Both the position numbers and the translations under genes were made by a program. This document shows, piece after piece, positions 1 to 10,610 of a stretch of 64,000 nucleotides of DNA (positions are counted from its first letter, which is position 1; the number at the start of each line of letters is the position of its first letter). The notes under the pieces were generated by a model that was not told the DNA's origin, made no database searches, and saw nothing but the letters and a program-made list of their open reading frames with translations. Origin of the DNA: Parapristionchus giblindavisi (Eukaryota > Nematoda > Chromadorea > Rhabditida > Diplogasteridae); NCBI GenBank assembly GCA_943737045.1, contig CALSFV010000008.1:620001-684000 (forward strand), in the 5' to 3' direction.

Positions 1-94
1 AACTCAAAATCACTTCTTTTGTGTCATTTCGATAAGACTTGCAAAGCTCTACAACATCATTTAGCTTTCCTTGTCTAATTCATTATAGTGTGAC

Positions 95-988
95 CTATGA
101 GTTTCTTTGTGAAGTGTTTCGTAAGATACAAAATGAAATGAATTTTGAACACTGGAAATACTAGTAACTAATCAAAAATGAGAAAACCTTTGCATTCCAA
201 TCCTCGATGTGCCAATTCTCCAGATTGCCTTTTGCTCCATTCGCTAATCCGACCTCCTTGCTTCTCCAATCTTCAGCCGCGCTGATGTAGTTGCCATGCG
301 CCGATCGGACACTCTTGCGACCTAAATATGAACTGATACTTCTTTGTTAAATTATTAGTTTGCTTATTGTGCACAAAGTGATACAAATAATGTTCTCGAG
401 TACCCGTTCCAAAGAGGTAAGCGACTACATCAATACAGTTAGTGGTTGTAGAGAAACGAGGCAACTTTTAAAGCGTACCTCCGGCGTCACGTGAGAGTTG
501 TTTCGTGCTCTCACGCATTTGCTGACGACCGGCATCCAATACAATCTGTCCAGCACGATTGGAATCGCCATAGCGGACGGCTTCTACGGCCGCTTGCCTG
601 AAATATACACCATTTTAGTGAAAAAAAACATGGAAAAGGTAAAAAGAATTACGTTAGGAAAAAAATTTTTTCCTCAATAAAACATACCTTCTGCCGGAGT
701 CCAAACCGAGCGCATCAAATGCCTTCGCCAACCCGTCCGGTCCTGCTGATCGAATAATCTCCGCAAGGCGATCTATCGAAACCGAGTGTTTTGTGCCGTC
801 AGAAATGATCACCATTTGGATATTGATGACGGGTGCTGAAATGCGGGACATCTAAGATAGAAATGAATAACGTAATCCCGAATTCCGATTCGAGAAACAA
901 AAGACAACGTACAATTAACATTATTAGAGTTTTCAACGTGTGTAGCGTAGTTGCCGTAGTTTCGACAAAAGTTGTTCGAGGTCGACAT
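95..988 (-). CDS. Spliced Asn-rich hypothetical protein, minus strand
   Basis: Product not recognised. A consistent five-exon model can be read on the minus strand: 988-913, 835-688, 597-479, 321-188 and 151-95, about 177 aa. Phases match at each junction (1, 2, 1, 0), with donors GTACGT, GTATGT, GTACGC and GTTTTC and acceptors TTTCAG, TTTCAG, TTTAG and TTCCAG. The N-terminus (MSTSNNFCRNYGNYATH) echoes the C-terminal CRNYGxGSTH motif of the small gene at 1654-1920, so it may belong to the same local family. The middle (DRLAEIIRSAGPDGLAKAFDALG) looks like an alpha-helical globular segment, and the part after it is rich in Ala, Gly, Asn and Trp. There is no signal peptide or membrane helix. The last exon is weakest; reading through its donor gives a stop within ten codons. 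An ATG at 851 is an alternative start. Function unknown. Confidence 0.45.
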
Positions 989-1149
989 TTAATCTGAAAC
1001 AGAGAATAAAATACACGAAAAAACATTCACGAGTAACGGGTGGTACGCGAATATCCGTCTCCCTATTTCTTTTTGTGACCGGCAACCCGAAAAATTTCCA
1101 AATCGTATTTCGAAGCCTGTAGAGCTGAGCTTTCCCCCAGCCTCTCATC

Positions 1150-1290
1150 TTCTCACACTCTCTCATCTATGTTTGTGTTGGTTTTGATTGGCGGAATGGG
1201 ATGGTTCTCTAAGTTTCTACGCATAGACAATCAAATAGAGAATTTCTTGAGAGAAATCGTCTATTTTCACTTCAAATCGCAGATTGTTAC
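1150..1290 (+). promoter_or_regulatory. Upstream block shared with the gene at 4386
   Basis: This stretch aligns, with an 11-base gap, to about 4030-4115. Shared pieces in order are ctcatct, tttgt-ttggttt-gattg, ctct-aagtttct and atcaaatagat/g. It lies about 370-500 bases before the ATG at 1654; its partner lies about 270-350 bases before the ATG at 4386. Since the downstream proteins are paralogs, this is probably retained promoter or 5' flank of a tandem duplication. The short ORFs across it are not conserved, which argues against coding. Confidence 0.35.
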
Positions 1291-1653
1291 CAGACTACAG
1301 ACAAATTCAGCGTTTAAGATCACTCATTTCACAATCGGCTATTTCACATAACTCTACACTAAACTCGTGCATCCTACTTACTGATAGAACTAAACTTTTG
1401 TAATACTAAATTAGGTCGAGTATTATATAGCGAACGGTTAGTTAAGTCTAGTGGGCGGTATTTAGGGAGGAGTTTGAGGATGCTTACTTACTTTGTCATA
1501 TAAAATAAGCGTAGAATCTTTAATTGGCGCAAACCAATAGCTAACCTACCAATAGCTCGAGAGTTCCTTCTGGTATGTTGTTACTTATTTCACTATCTTT
1601 TTTTCTGTGTCGGCTGGTTTATATTTTTTTTAAATCTTCCAGATCCACTAAAG

Positions 1654-1920
1654 ATGAGCTGGAGTGTAAACACCACCGTCAACAACGACATGGACTTCGA
1701 TCACGACAACAACAGTCACAACAGAACAGACGACAGGTCGGCCCATGACAGCTTCAAGAGTTGGGACAGTCATCAAGTCTATGATAGTCGCAATCAGAGC
1801 ACGAATATCAAAGATGACCATCGAGTGTATGACTTCAGTGATCGATCGGTCACGAACAACCAATGTCGCAACTATGGAAACGGATCTACCCACAATGAGA
1901 ACTCACACAACGGAAAATAG
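1654..1920 (+). CDS. Small Asn/Asp/His-rich protein with one DSFK-YGxGS module
   Basis: Single-exon ORF of 88 aa, product not recognised. The protein is hydrophilic, rich in Asn, Asp, Ser and His, with no signal peptide or membrane segment. Residues 31-78 form a module also found in the gene at 4386-5060: DSFKSWD (32-38), HQVYD (40-44), an Ser-Thr-Asn stretch, DHRVYD (55-60), then QCRNYGNGS (70-78). A TCTTCCAG site 11 bases before the ATG could be a cis or trans-splice acceptor. A polyadenylation signal AATAAA lies at 2004-2009, about 85 bases after the stop. The composition could reflect an intrinsically disordered or secreted-granule protein, but that is a guess. Module conservation in a paralog supports real coding. 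Confidence 0.6.
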   Translation: MSWSVNTTVNNDMDFDHDNNSHNRTDDRSAHDSFKSWDSHQVYDSRNQSTNIKDDHRVYDFSDRSVTNNQCRNYGNGSTHNENSHNGK

Positions 1921-2366
1921 ATGTGAGATATGTGTGTAAAAAACTGATTCGTCGTTGTTGCGACCCATGAGCCGATTCCACTTTTTTATTGTACTATCTA
2001 TGCAATAAATTGTTTTATTTATTTATTTATTCCATCAAATATCGATTCATCATACATATATCGAACGATTCTCAAACGATAAGCAAGAAATTACCGCAAC
2101 AAAACTTGAAGAAAATTATGCATATAATAAAGTATTTCCTCAAAGATCGATTTTCCTCAATGTCTTGAAAATAATTTCACCAATTATTCAATATGCTGGC
2201 ATCTTTCGTTTTCTTCAATTTTTGCTTTTCGTAAAATTTTACGAAAAAAAGTGATCAAATCATAAAATTATTAAAATCGTAAAATGCGCAGCACTGAAAA
2301 GTATTGTGTTCCAAGAGATGCTTAAGATAATACAACGAATTTAAAAAAAAAGAGAACATCCGGAAT

Positions 2367-3379
2367 ATATGAGGCCGTTTGCGTAAGAATCGACTAATAT
2401 CAGTGAAATCTGGCACAGTCAAAAAATCAAAATTTGTTGATTGGGGTTCTCAAGGGTGCTGATGACGATGCTCATGTTAATTTTGCACCTATATCCACCG
2501 TTGAGGCCAGACGACGTCGCGTTGAAATAGCACTTTTAGTCATTTCTCTTCACACGATGATGCTAAAATTTCCAGACTATACCCTCCGGGGCAGAATTCG
2601 ATGGCGATCACGCCTGTCTAATTCATTTTTCGTGAAAAAGTTTTGAAAAATGGAATTTCTCTTAAAAACAAAAGTGTATTTTGCTTGATACACAGATCGG
2701 ACCGGAATGACTTCAGGACCCCGTAGAAAAAATTTCAGCCAATTTGCTCCCGCGAAATTCGAGAAAATCAACTTTAAGCGTAGTCATTTTGCCGTTGAAG
2801 TGGAGGCAAGAAGCGAGAGAGTGTGTTGGTGCGAGAGAGCAGAGAGGCAGGTGAGGCGAAGGAAGGGGGGGGGTGGAAGTGGTTGCTTCCCTTCAACTTT
2901 CTCTGCTCTCTCACACCACCACACTCTCTCGCCTCTTGCCTTTTATTTCAACGGCAAAATGACGACACTTAAAGTTGATTTTCTCGAATTTCGCGGGAGC
3001 AAATTGGCTGAAATTTTTTCTACGGGGTCCTGAAGTCATTCCGGTCCGATCTGTGAATCAAGCAAAATACACTTTTGTTTTTAAGAGAAATTCCATTTTT
3101 CAAAATTTCTGAAACTTTTTCACGAAAAATGAATTAGACAGGCGTGATCGCCATCGAATTCTGCCCCGGAGGGTATAGTCTGGAAATTTTAGCATCATCG
3201 TGTGAAGAGAAATGACTAAAAGTGCTATTTCAACGCGACGTCGTCTGGCCTCAACGGTGGATATAGGTGCAAAATGAACATGAGCATCGTCATCAGCACC
3301 CTTGAGAACCCCAATCAACAAATTTTGATTTTTTGACTGTGCCGGCACTTAGTCGAGTCTTACGCAAACGGCCTCATAT
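2367..3379. mobile_element. ~1.0 kb palindromic (fold-back) MITE
   Basis: Two arms of about 430 bases, 2367-2800 and 2945-3379, are near-perfect reverse complements; the outer end begins atatgaggccgtttgcgtaa and its complement closes the element. The loop is a GA/CT-rich stretch with a G8 tract near 2865. ORFs in the two arms (2434-2646 and 3100-3348) encode the same peptide because of the palindrome and are not genes. No transposase remains. It separates the two tandem Asn-rich genes. Superfamily not assigned. Confidence 0.85.
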
Positions 3380-3399
3380 GAATTTTTGATTGCTGATTT

Positions 3400-4380
3400 C
3401 GAAGTAATCCTAATTTTCGAAATTACTGCTTTTTTCTCTTTTTAGATGCTTTTCTGATAATGTGATATTGGGCAGCATCAACACTGACGGCAAACTGTTT
3501 CATATTTGAGCTATTGGTTAGCTATTGGTTTTCAACAATTAGAGAAACGTTCTCTCATATGTCACATTATTTTATCAGCTTACTAATATCCCAGTTACTA
3601 TATCGAGCGATAGTATAATGTAACGTGTCTTTTTGAGAGAGTTTTTAGTAAGCCAACCTTTCTCTATTTTATATCAGTCAGACAACTTATCGTTAAGAGA
3701 ATTGTCCCCGTTACTATCTCAAGCGAGAGAGTATTATCTAACGTTTCCTTTTTAGAGAGATTTTAGTGAGCTAACGTTCTTGGCCAGTTAGAAACCTAAA
3801 TTTAACCTAATGACCGAAACCGTGAATCGAGCCCTACTAATATGCAACATTATGTACACTAATAATACTATCAGTACATTGCCATATCTATTATAATCCG
3901 ATTTTTTTTTAATTTGAAAGAATTTGAGTGTGAAATATTGCCCTATTAGTGGTATTACTAAGATCGTTCAAGATCTTTTCTCTATAGTCTGAACTAAGTA
4001 AATGAAGAGACGTTCTTCGGCTTACCTTCTGACTCATCTCTATTTGTTTTGGTTTAGATTGACCTCTCGAAGTTTCTTCAATTGATCATCAAATAGATAA
4101 ACTTCTGATCTTCTCAGAATTTTGTTAGTAATAAAGGAAGATATACTAAACCCTTACTAATTGTTGCCTACATCAACCTCCGTTTTCCGAATGGGTGGAT
4201 TTTTTCGTGGAGTCAGTTCAGTTTCATGCTATTCTCATTCTCACTAATTCATTAGTAATTCCATAGAAAATGATCGATTTATCGCGACCCTTTTATTCAT
4301 TTGCTTCATGGATATCCCTGTTGTTTGCGTTATTTACTAATCGACGTCCGTTTCTTTCAGGTAAGTTTCTTGACAGTGAC
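3400..4380. other. Intergenic, no gene seen
   Basis: AT-rich spacer before the 4386 gene. It contains short repeats of gagagagttttagtaagc / gagagattttagtgagct at about 3635-3660 and 3755-3780, and the block shared with 1150-1290 at about 4030-4115. No coding signal or RNA gene was seen. Confidence 0.6.
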
Positions 4381-4385
4381 TGTAA

Positions 4386-5060
4386 ATGATGGGCAACGAG
4401 CATTCCGCCAACAGTGATCAAGACTCCAATCGGAACCACAGCAACGACAGCCACAACAGGGTAAATGACCATCGGATCATTGACAGTTTCAAGGCTTACG
4501 ACAATCATCGAGTCTTCGATGACCTTGATGAGTCAATCAACGTGGACCGTGACCATCGAATCTTCAACACCGACAATCAGTCGACTGTTATTAACAATCG
4601 ACGAACTTATGGACCTGGATCTGTCGTTAATGGTGTTAGTGTTGATGATGGCTTCATTCATACCAACAGAGCAACGTTTGTCAATGATGGTCATATAACG
4701 ACGATCATTAATGACGGCAGAAGACCTACTGTAGACAGCTTCAAGATATATGATCGTTCGGATAGTAGTAGCGAGAAGAAAAATGACGGACAGAGAACCA
4801 CGGACAGCTTCAAGAATTACGGAGACTACTGGACTTCTGATCGCAAGAATGAGCTTCCGACCGGAAGCCACAATAGCTATAGCGACAATAGGATTATTGA
4901 TAGTTTCAAGATTTATGATGACCATCGAGTGTTTGATAATCGAAGTCTGGGGATAAACATCAGGGACCATCATGGGTTCTATGATAACAGCAATCGCTCA
5001 TGCATCAGCCATAACTGTCGAAATTATGGACCTGGATCGGTCGTTGACTATGACTTTTAG
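4386..5060 (+). CDS. Asn/Asp/Ser-rich protein with repeated DSFK-HRVFD-YGPGS modules
   Basis: Single-exon ORF of 224 aa, not recognised. DSFK occurs at residues 33, 117, 140 and 172. Two full modules (33-79 and 172-218) read DSFKxYDxHRVFD, then SxNxxDH, then NxRxYGPGSVV; two shorter units lie between. The termini are hydrophilic, and no signal peptide, helix pair or known catalytic motif is visible. Two adjacent ATGs open the ORF; a TTGACAG site nine bases upstream could accept a spliced leader. It is a longer paralog of the 88 aa gene at 1654-1920, and its upstream flank is also partly shared. A possible AATAAA lies near 5348. The repeat suggests a structural, disordered or secreted polymer-like role, but nothing in the sequence proves this. 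Another frame is also partly open (4465-4698, 4533-4973 on the other strand) because of the repeat composition; the module conservation selects this frame. Confidence 0.7.
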   Translation: MMGNEHSANSDQDSNRNHSNDSHNRVNDHRIIDSFKAYDNHRVFDDLDESINVDRDHRIFNTDNQSTVINNRRTYGPGSVVNGVSVDDGFIHTNRATFVNDGHITTIINDGRRPTVDSFKIYDRSDSSSEKKNDGQRTTDSFKNYGDYWTSDRKNELPTGSHNSYSDNRIIDSFKIYDDHRVFDNRSLGINIRDHHGFYDNSNRSCISHNCRNYGPGSVVDYDF

Positions 5061-5868
5061 TGAATGGTATGTTGATTAGATAAATAGTCAGAATATGAAG
5101 ACCAGTTGTACAAGTTATTATGAAGAAATCTTTCTTGTAAAAATCTCAATTACTTCAGGAGGCCATGGAAGCTCTTCCACGTCTACCCAATAGAATCACG
5201 GACAATCCGCCTAAAATAATTCAAAAATACACTACCAATCGACTATTCTGGATAGACTTTTATCGTATCAACGTGTTGCAGCAAAATACTTGATAAATGT
5301 GTATGTTGCAGAACTATTTCCTGATTGCATTTGTTTCCGAGAGAGTGAATAAAAGTATAAGTAAGGAGAATATTGAAATATTCTGAAGATTCGATTTAGA
5401 TTTGTAGAATAAGTTAAACAATAAACATTTGTGTTTAGTATTATAATTGACTTGTTGTAATACATTGCGAAACCGTTCACAATGAATCACACGAAACATC
5501 TACGAGTATTACTAATCCGCGACGAAACCAAACATTCATTGAATGCTCATCTATCCCTTCCTTTCTCGTATGGTTGTAAGCTTACCAACTTCCAGTTTGT
5601 ATAGAAAACATACTTATCTATGAGAATGCCGACTACCGTCTAGTGAGGTTGATGCAATCACTTAACAGGGTTATCGAACGATCAGAATGTCTTTAGCTTG
5701 CTGTTTGTTATCTATGGAAGATCGAAGATTGATTAGTCACTGCTAACTTTACAGTGATCTTCGGAATATGTTGATGGAAACTGAGAAATGACTGTTATTC
5801 CAGTGGCGAATATTGCAAAAGAGTTATCGCCCAACTTAGTTCCCCAGGATTTACTCAGAGCATTATAT
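5061..5868. other. Intergenic, no gene seen
   Basis: 3' flank of the 4386 gene followed by AT-rich spacer. A polyadenylation-type AATAAA is near 5348. Short minus-strand ORFs at 5268-5499 show no family features. Confidence 0.5.
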
Positions 5869-5870
5869 TA

Positions 5871-7132
5871 GGGTGTGCCAAAAGTCTTTGCACTTTTTTC
5901 ATACTTCATATTTTTTCGAATAACATACGAAGCAACTACATTCAAATGGTAACATACTGTCCACGTTTATGAACAACTGCCCTCTATCTCTTATGCAACT
6001 GCATAACACTGTTCTGGCAGAACTCATTAGGGAGCGAGGCAATCCAAAGGTCGATCTCCCGTTTCACATCGATCAGACTACGGAAGGTTTTCCCTCTACA
6101 GCAGTGCTCGATAAATCGGAAAGCAATGCAATCACAAGGGGAGAGGTCGGGGAATACGGTGGATGAGGAAGCAAGCCAATATCTAAATTCTTCAGTTTGA
6201 TCTGCGTCTCGTTAGTGTGATGTGTCCTCGCGTTGTTCATTAAAGGCAATACTTTTCCTCCCACAAAGTGACTGAAAAGGACTCGGGCCTCCATCTCCTC
6301 CAGTTGTTCGCAGAAGGCATCGGTGCTAACCGTCTGCCCCTCAGATAACAGTTCGTAATAAACCACACCAAGAGAGCAGAAGAAGAATGAGTGGGACTCT
6401 TTCTATCCATTCGGATTGTGTTTAGGTACGCGTTTTGCTTGCTTCCAAGCATGCAGCCATTCCATCTTCATAAAGGGGTTATCGTACAACACCCACTCTT
6501 CATCGTGGTAAACAATGTACTTCACCCAATCAGTGGATCGATAGCGGCCGAGATTTGACGTGGAGATGTCTACTCGGTTTTTGAACTGTATGACCGAGTA
6601 TACATGGGGAACCAATTAAGGTACCCTGGGACAAAGGGAAGACCGAAAGAGGATGCGATGGATAGTGGATCCTGGAGTACCATTTACCTGCTCCAGGTAT
6701 CACAAACTCTGCTTCGGCTAACTTCTGTCATTTCGCAGAACCGGGCCTTTATTTTAGCTAGTAGGACGTCAAGACCTTGGTTTTTCAACCAACGAAAAAT
6801 GGTTGTTCTTGAAATGACTATACCAGGAGAAGACTATTATACGACACGGCTCCCTTGGTTTCATTGACTGGCCTAGTTGGTGATACGTTTCTGTTGCAGT
6901 CCACTCTGTACGGTGCAAGTCAAGAATGACATGTCGAGCTTTGAGTAATTGTGACATAAATAAAACTTTATATCTAGTCGAGGAAAGTGAGTTGGCAAAT
7001 GAGGCTTATCACATTTACTCAATAGGCCTCCGATATAGGAAAAATGCCACGTGGCGTAACAATCGCCCTCGACCGAGAAAGATGGGTCCAAAGTAGGTGC
7101 AGAAAAAAGTGCAAAGACTTTTGGCACACTCT
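5871..7132 (-). mobile_element. mariner-family transposon, degenerate
   Basis: Terminal inverted repeats gggtgtgccaaaagtctttg (5871) and its near complement ending at 7132 are flanked by TA on both sides, the usual Tc1/mariner target duplication. The interior carries a broken transposase on the minus strand. Length about 1.26 kb is normal for mariner. Confidence 0.9.
6073..6957 (-). pseudogene. mariner transposase pseudogene
   Basis: Minus-strand reading frames in order give mariner landmarks: an N-terminal HTH-like part (6957-6769, RHVILDLHRTEWTATET), then WVKYIVYHDEEWVLYDN (6615-6403 frame), GVVYYELLSEGQTV, and HPPYSP (6366-6073 frame). The frame changes several times and carries stops near 6400. 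Catalytic positions are damaged: the usual HDNARPH reads MNNARTHH, and the usual YSPDLAPSDYHLF loses its Asp. In the family this enzyme performs DD34D cut-and-paste transposition; this copy cannot. Confidence 0.85.
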
Positions 7133-7184
7133 AATACATGTATTGAGATGCTGTCAAATATAAAACTGCAATTCTTGCAAACAC

Positions 7185-7300
7185 CAGAGCGATAGAATGG
7201 GTGTTCCAAGTGCACTTTTTTCTGCACGTACTTTGCACCCCTCTTCCTTGGTCGAGAGCGATTGTTATGCCTGGTTGCATTTTTAGCTAGGCCATAGGTG
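7185..7300 (+). mobile_element. Inverted end fragment of the same mariner family
   Basis: Bases 7200-7275 match the complement of 7045-7120, the right end of the neighbouring element (tgcacttttttctgcac, ggtcgag-gcgattgtta). It is an end remnant without coding content. Confidence 0.65.
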
Positions 7301-7310
7301 GAGGGACATA

Positions 7311-8746
7311 CAGTATCGCCAGAAAGTAATCGGACACTTTTTCATTTTTTTATAACTTTTGATCCAGGAAAGCAATCAAGCTGATCTTTTCAGCCAATGT
7401 ACAGAATTTATCAAGGAATATTACCATGATGTGATGGTGTAATTAACTTAGTTAATTTTTGCGTATTGATGACGCTACCGAAGTGCACTTTTTTTGAAAA
7501 TTCCCATTTCTTTAGTGAAAAGCCCTGTTCTTCGGGAACACTGTGAGAGTGTAGACCCCCACTAGGGCTGTACAGTCAAACAATCTGGAATGGCTCCGAC
7601 TCCGATTTCAAGCTGTGGCAGGGTTGCAACTTTGTCCTCCAAAATTTATAACTCGGCTTCTAGATGTGATAACGACCCGTACTAAGCGCCAAAATGATGC
7701 TAGTGGCGAGTGATGTTTATCACCGAAATATGGTAGTCATAGCTCGTCATTTGCCCTCAGGGCATAAAATAATTTTTTGTTGGGAGGACCGATTTTGAGA
7801 CCCTACCGATCAGAGGGCGGGTCTTCTAAAAATATGGTTACTGCGCAAGCAGCTTTGTAATGTATCATATATTTATTTCCCTTATATTGGTTTAGTTCCG
7901 ATTCCTTTTAGACCCATAGCTAAAGTTATGCTGAGGTCTGCTCGGTGCGCGCTCCTGTGCTTTCTCTCTTACTGCTCTCATCCCTGGGCCTCTATTGATG
8001 AAATTTCTTATTCGCAAAGCACCTATGCATGTTAGAGATGTTCACAAAAGTTTTTACACTATTGCTGAACATTGATCTTTGATCTTTGTATTTTGATCTT
8101 TACTCGCTACAAACGAGTAGACCTCAACATAACTTTTGCTACGGGTCTGAAAGGAATCAGAACCAAACCAAAATAAGGGAAATAAATATATGATACATTG
8201 CAAAGCTGCATGCGCTGAAACCATAATTTTAGAAGATCTGCCCTCTGAACGGTAGGGTCTCAAAATCGGTCCTCCCAACAAAAAATTATTTTATGCCCTG
8301 AGGGCAAATGACGAGATATGACTACCATATTTCGGGGATAAACATCAATCGCCACTAGCATCATTTTGGCGCTTAGAACGGGTCGTTATCACATCTAGAA
8401 GCCGAGTTATAAATTTTGGAGGTCAAAGTTGCAACCCTGCCACAGCTTGAAATCGGAGTCGGAGCCATTCCAGATTGTTTGACTGTACAGCCCTAGTGGG
8501 GGTCTACACTCTCACAGTGTTCCCGAAGAACAGGGCTTTTCACTAAAGAAATGGGAATTTTCAAAAAAGTGCACTTCGGTAGCGTCATCACTACGCAAAA
8601 ATTAACTAAGTTAATTACACCAACACATCATGGTAATATTCCCTGATAAATTCTGTACATTGGCTGAAAAGATCAGCTTGATTGCTTTCCTGGATCAAAA
8701 GTTATAAAAAAATGAAAAAGTGTCCGATTACTTTCTGGCGATACTG
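7311..8746. mobile_element. 1.44 kb palindromic Tc1-like non-autonomous element
   Basis: Arms are near-perfect inverted repeats from 7311 (cagtatcgccagaaagtaat) inward and from 8746 outward, with flanking TA at 7309-7310 and 8747-8748. CAGT ends plus a TA duplication are typical of Tc1-like elements. The arms meet near 7950-8050; there is no transposase. The ORF at 8054-8281 lies in an arm and is not a gene. Confidence 0.88.
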
Positions 8747-8754
8747 TATAATGT

Positions 8755-8935
8755 AAATTCGTTCGTAGACAACGGTAGATATTTGTGGTGAGTATTAGTC
8801 GAAGCTAGACGCCACAATATCTTTGGCTCATTGTCAACATCATTTGTCACATATATGATCCCGATTAAACAACAAATTGTAGTCCTCCTGTCATATCAGT
8901 ATTGTACAGCCACGAGTTATGATAGAAGTCTGGGA
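8755..8935 (+). repeat. Orphan copy of chemoreceptor-upstream module
   Basis: Shares acggtagatatttgtggtga, then caa-ttgtagtc-tcctgtcat and tacagccacgagttatgat with blocks near 26560-26650, 33220-33350 and 42595-42720, three of which precede chemoreceptor copies B, C and D. No receptor exon follows here on the plus strand. Just downstream (8950-9020) is a cluster of inverted gccgaaat/atttcggc motifs. Confidence 0.5.
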
Positions 8936-9198
8936 TGGTATTCTTTCGTCAATTTCGGCAATGCCGAAATTTTCGGCGTGCCGAAATATTTCACGGCTAT
9001 AGCCGAAAATTATCAACCGAATCTCGCAAAAGACACATGTTTGAGAGCAAATTATCAATCAACCAATAGACTATGATGCTTCATTTCATTCTCTATCGTT
9101 TATCTTCCTAGTACCTAGGAATTTTGTTTCTCAATCTTTTTCATTCGTCTCTCATTCATCATTTCACCCGCTCTTCTCGCGTGTCCTCTCAACAAAGA

Positions 9199-9420
9199 TG
9201 CCTCACAGTTTCGTCCCCGACAGAATTCACATTCGCAACATGATGCTGTTCCTCTTCCTGCATGGCTTGCAACGACCAACATCCAAAATCAACAAGTAGA
9301 GATGTACTCCTCGCATATCCCTAACTTAACAACGATGAGAAAGTGGGTCGTCAAAGTCGACCAACAGGGCTGATACTCCCAAACCCGATTTAATTAGCAT
9401 GCAGACAAAACAAGAAATCT
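9199..9420 (+). pseudogene. mariner transposase relic
   Basis: An ATG at 9199 opens a short frame (MPHSFVPDRIHIRNMMLFLF) that resembles the N-terminal start of mariner transposases (FVP..., HxRxxxLFLF). About 60 bases further, KWVVKVDQQ followed after a one-base frame change by ADTPKPDL matches the usual KWV...ADTPKPDLH segment. The HTH linker and much of the catalytic core are deleted. No terminal repeats identified. Confidence 0.6.
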
Positions 9421-9479
9421 TTATCGCGGTCGTTATTGTATACATAAATTAAGAGAGATCAATAAATATTCTTATTTTT

Positions 9480-10560
9480 CCTGCTATCCAGAAAAATACG
9501 AAAAAGCCAGTTAATATTATATGTATGTGCATAAAAGACAACAATCTGTGTATGAAGACAACAATAATGCATCTACATATCTATCTTTGAAGAATTAGTA
9601 GCGCGATTTCCAGATAAAAAAACACAATACAAAATGAAGCAGTGCTGAATATTGGAGAATGCTAGGGCAATAATAAGACCACTATAGTTGTGTAATGTCG
9701 TTTAATTTGAGGACAAACTTTTTAAAATAGTATTCAAATCCTTGCTTTAAAATATTGACCATACATTAGCGTAAGTTCGTGCACTGCCCATCTTTCTGCT
9801 TCCACTTTTCACTTACCATTGAGGATTTGTTTGAGCAAATGAGAAATCAATTTGACGATCATAGCCAGTCAAACCAATCAACACTCGATATTTTTCAATC
9901 ATCTTTTTTCCACACGAATAAAGATAACACAAAAACACTTAATTATTATCCATAGCAGGAGTGATTTATTCGCTTCTCATTTCCACTCCTTCAAAATGAT
10001 GTGCAAACAATTTACATTGACACAATATGCAATATAATATTTGTTACGGTATTCATAGCATATAATATTTAAAGAAAAAGATTTTCAGGGGCGTCAATAT
10101 AATAGTATCAAAGCGTGTAATAGTAACTAAGCTCCAATAGGATCGAATCTGAGATCTGGAACAGTATTTACAGTATTGTCCGTATAAAATGTACTTGCAT
10201 AATTGCATTGCTACTGCTGCTAAACAGAGGAAGAACTATCGATTAACTCCCCACTATTTCCTCCTTTCCTTCCTCGCTCTCTCAGATCTACCTACTCTCT
10301 CACCGGTGCTCTCTCTCTAAACATAGAAATTCATTGTGGCAGTGGTTGGCTACTCTCGTACCAAATAATCAAGTGTATTTTATACGGTCAATATCTACTA
10401 ATTACAATAACTTCGTCATTTTTCCTTTTTAATCAATGTATCATACACACAATATCGTTTCTTTTTTTTGTCCAAGAAACGATTTATCAATATAATCATC
10501 AAAATATTCAAGAAAACATTAAAATGAGTTTAAAAAAATCAAACTAATTCGGATCGAAGT
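9480..10560. repeat. Segmental duplicate of 61790-63040
   Basis: Runs such as tatgtatgtgcataaaagac, gagaaatcaatttgacgatc, attattatccatagcaggag and tatcaatataatcatcaaaa recur in the same order and orientation at 61790-63040. The homology resumes at 13740-14350 versus 63040-63430, where it runs into the last exons of chemoreceptor copies A and E. So both receptor copies share a duplicated 3' flank. A third, weaker trace is at 56390-56515. No protein-coding frame is conserved between copies. Confidence 0.75.
10178..10398. mobile_element. MITE with GTCCGTATAAAATG ends
   Basis: Left end tattgtccgtataaaatgta and right end tattttatacggtcaata are inverted repeats around a CT-rich centre. Ends of the same family occur near 16870-17245 (copy A), 29661-30125 (copy B intron 7), 37640 and 60790. 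Confidence 0.6.
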
Positions 10561-10610
10561 GTGGTGTAGTACTGGACACTTTGCTTTCTTCCCTTTGAGA
10601 AATATATGTA

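Noticed and set aside
2434..3348. ORFs encoding the same ~70 aa peptide on opposite strands (2434-2646 and 3100-3348)
   Set aside because: They are mirror frames in the arms of a palindromic MITE; no homology or codon signal.
4533..4973. 146 aa minus-strand ORF opposite the Asn-rich gene
   Set aside because: Open because of the repeat composition of the sense gene; the sense frame has the conserved modules.
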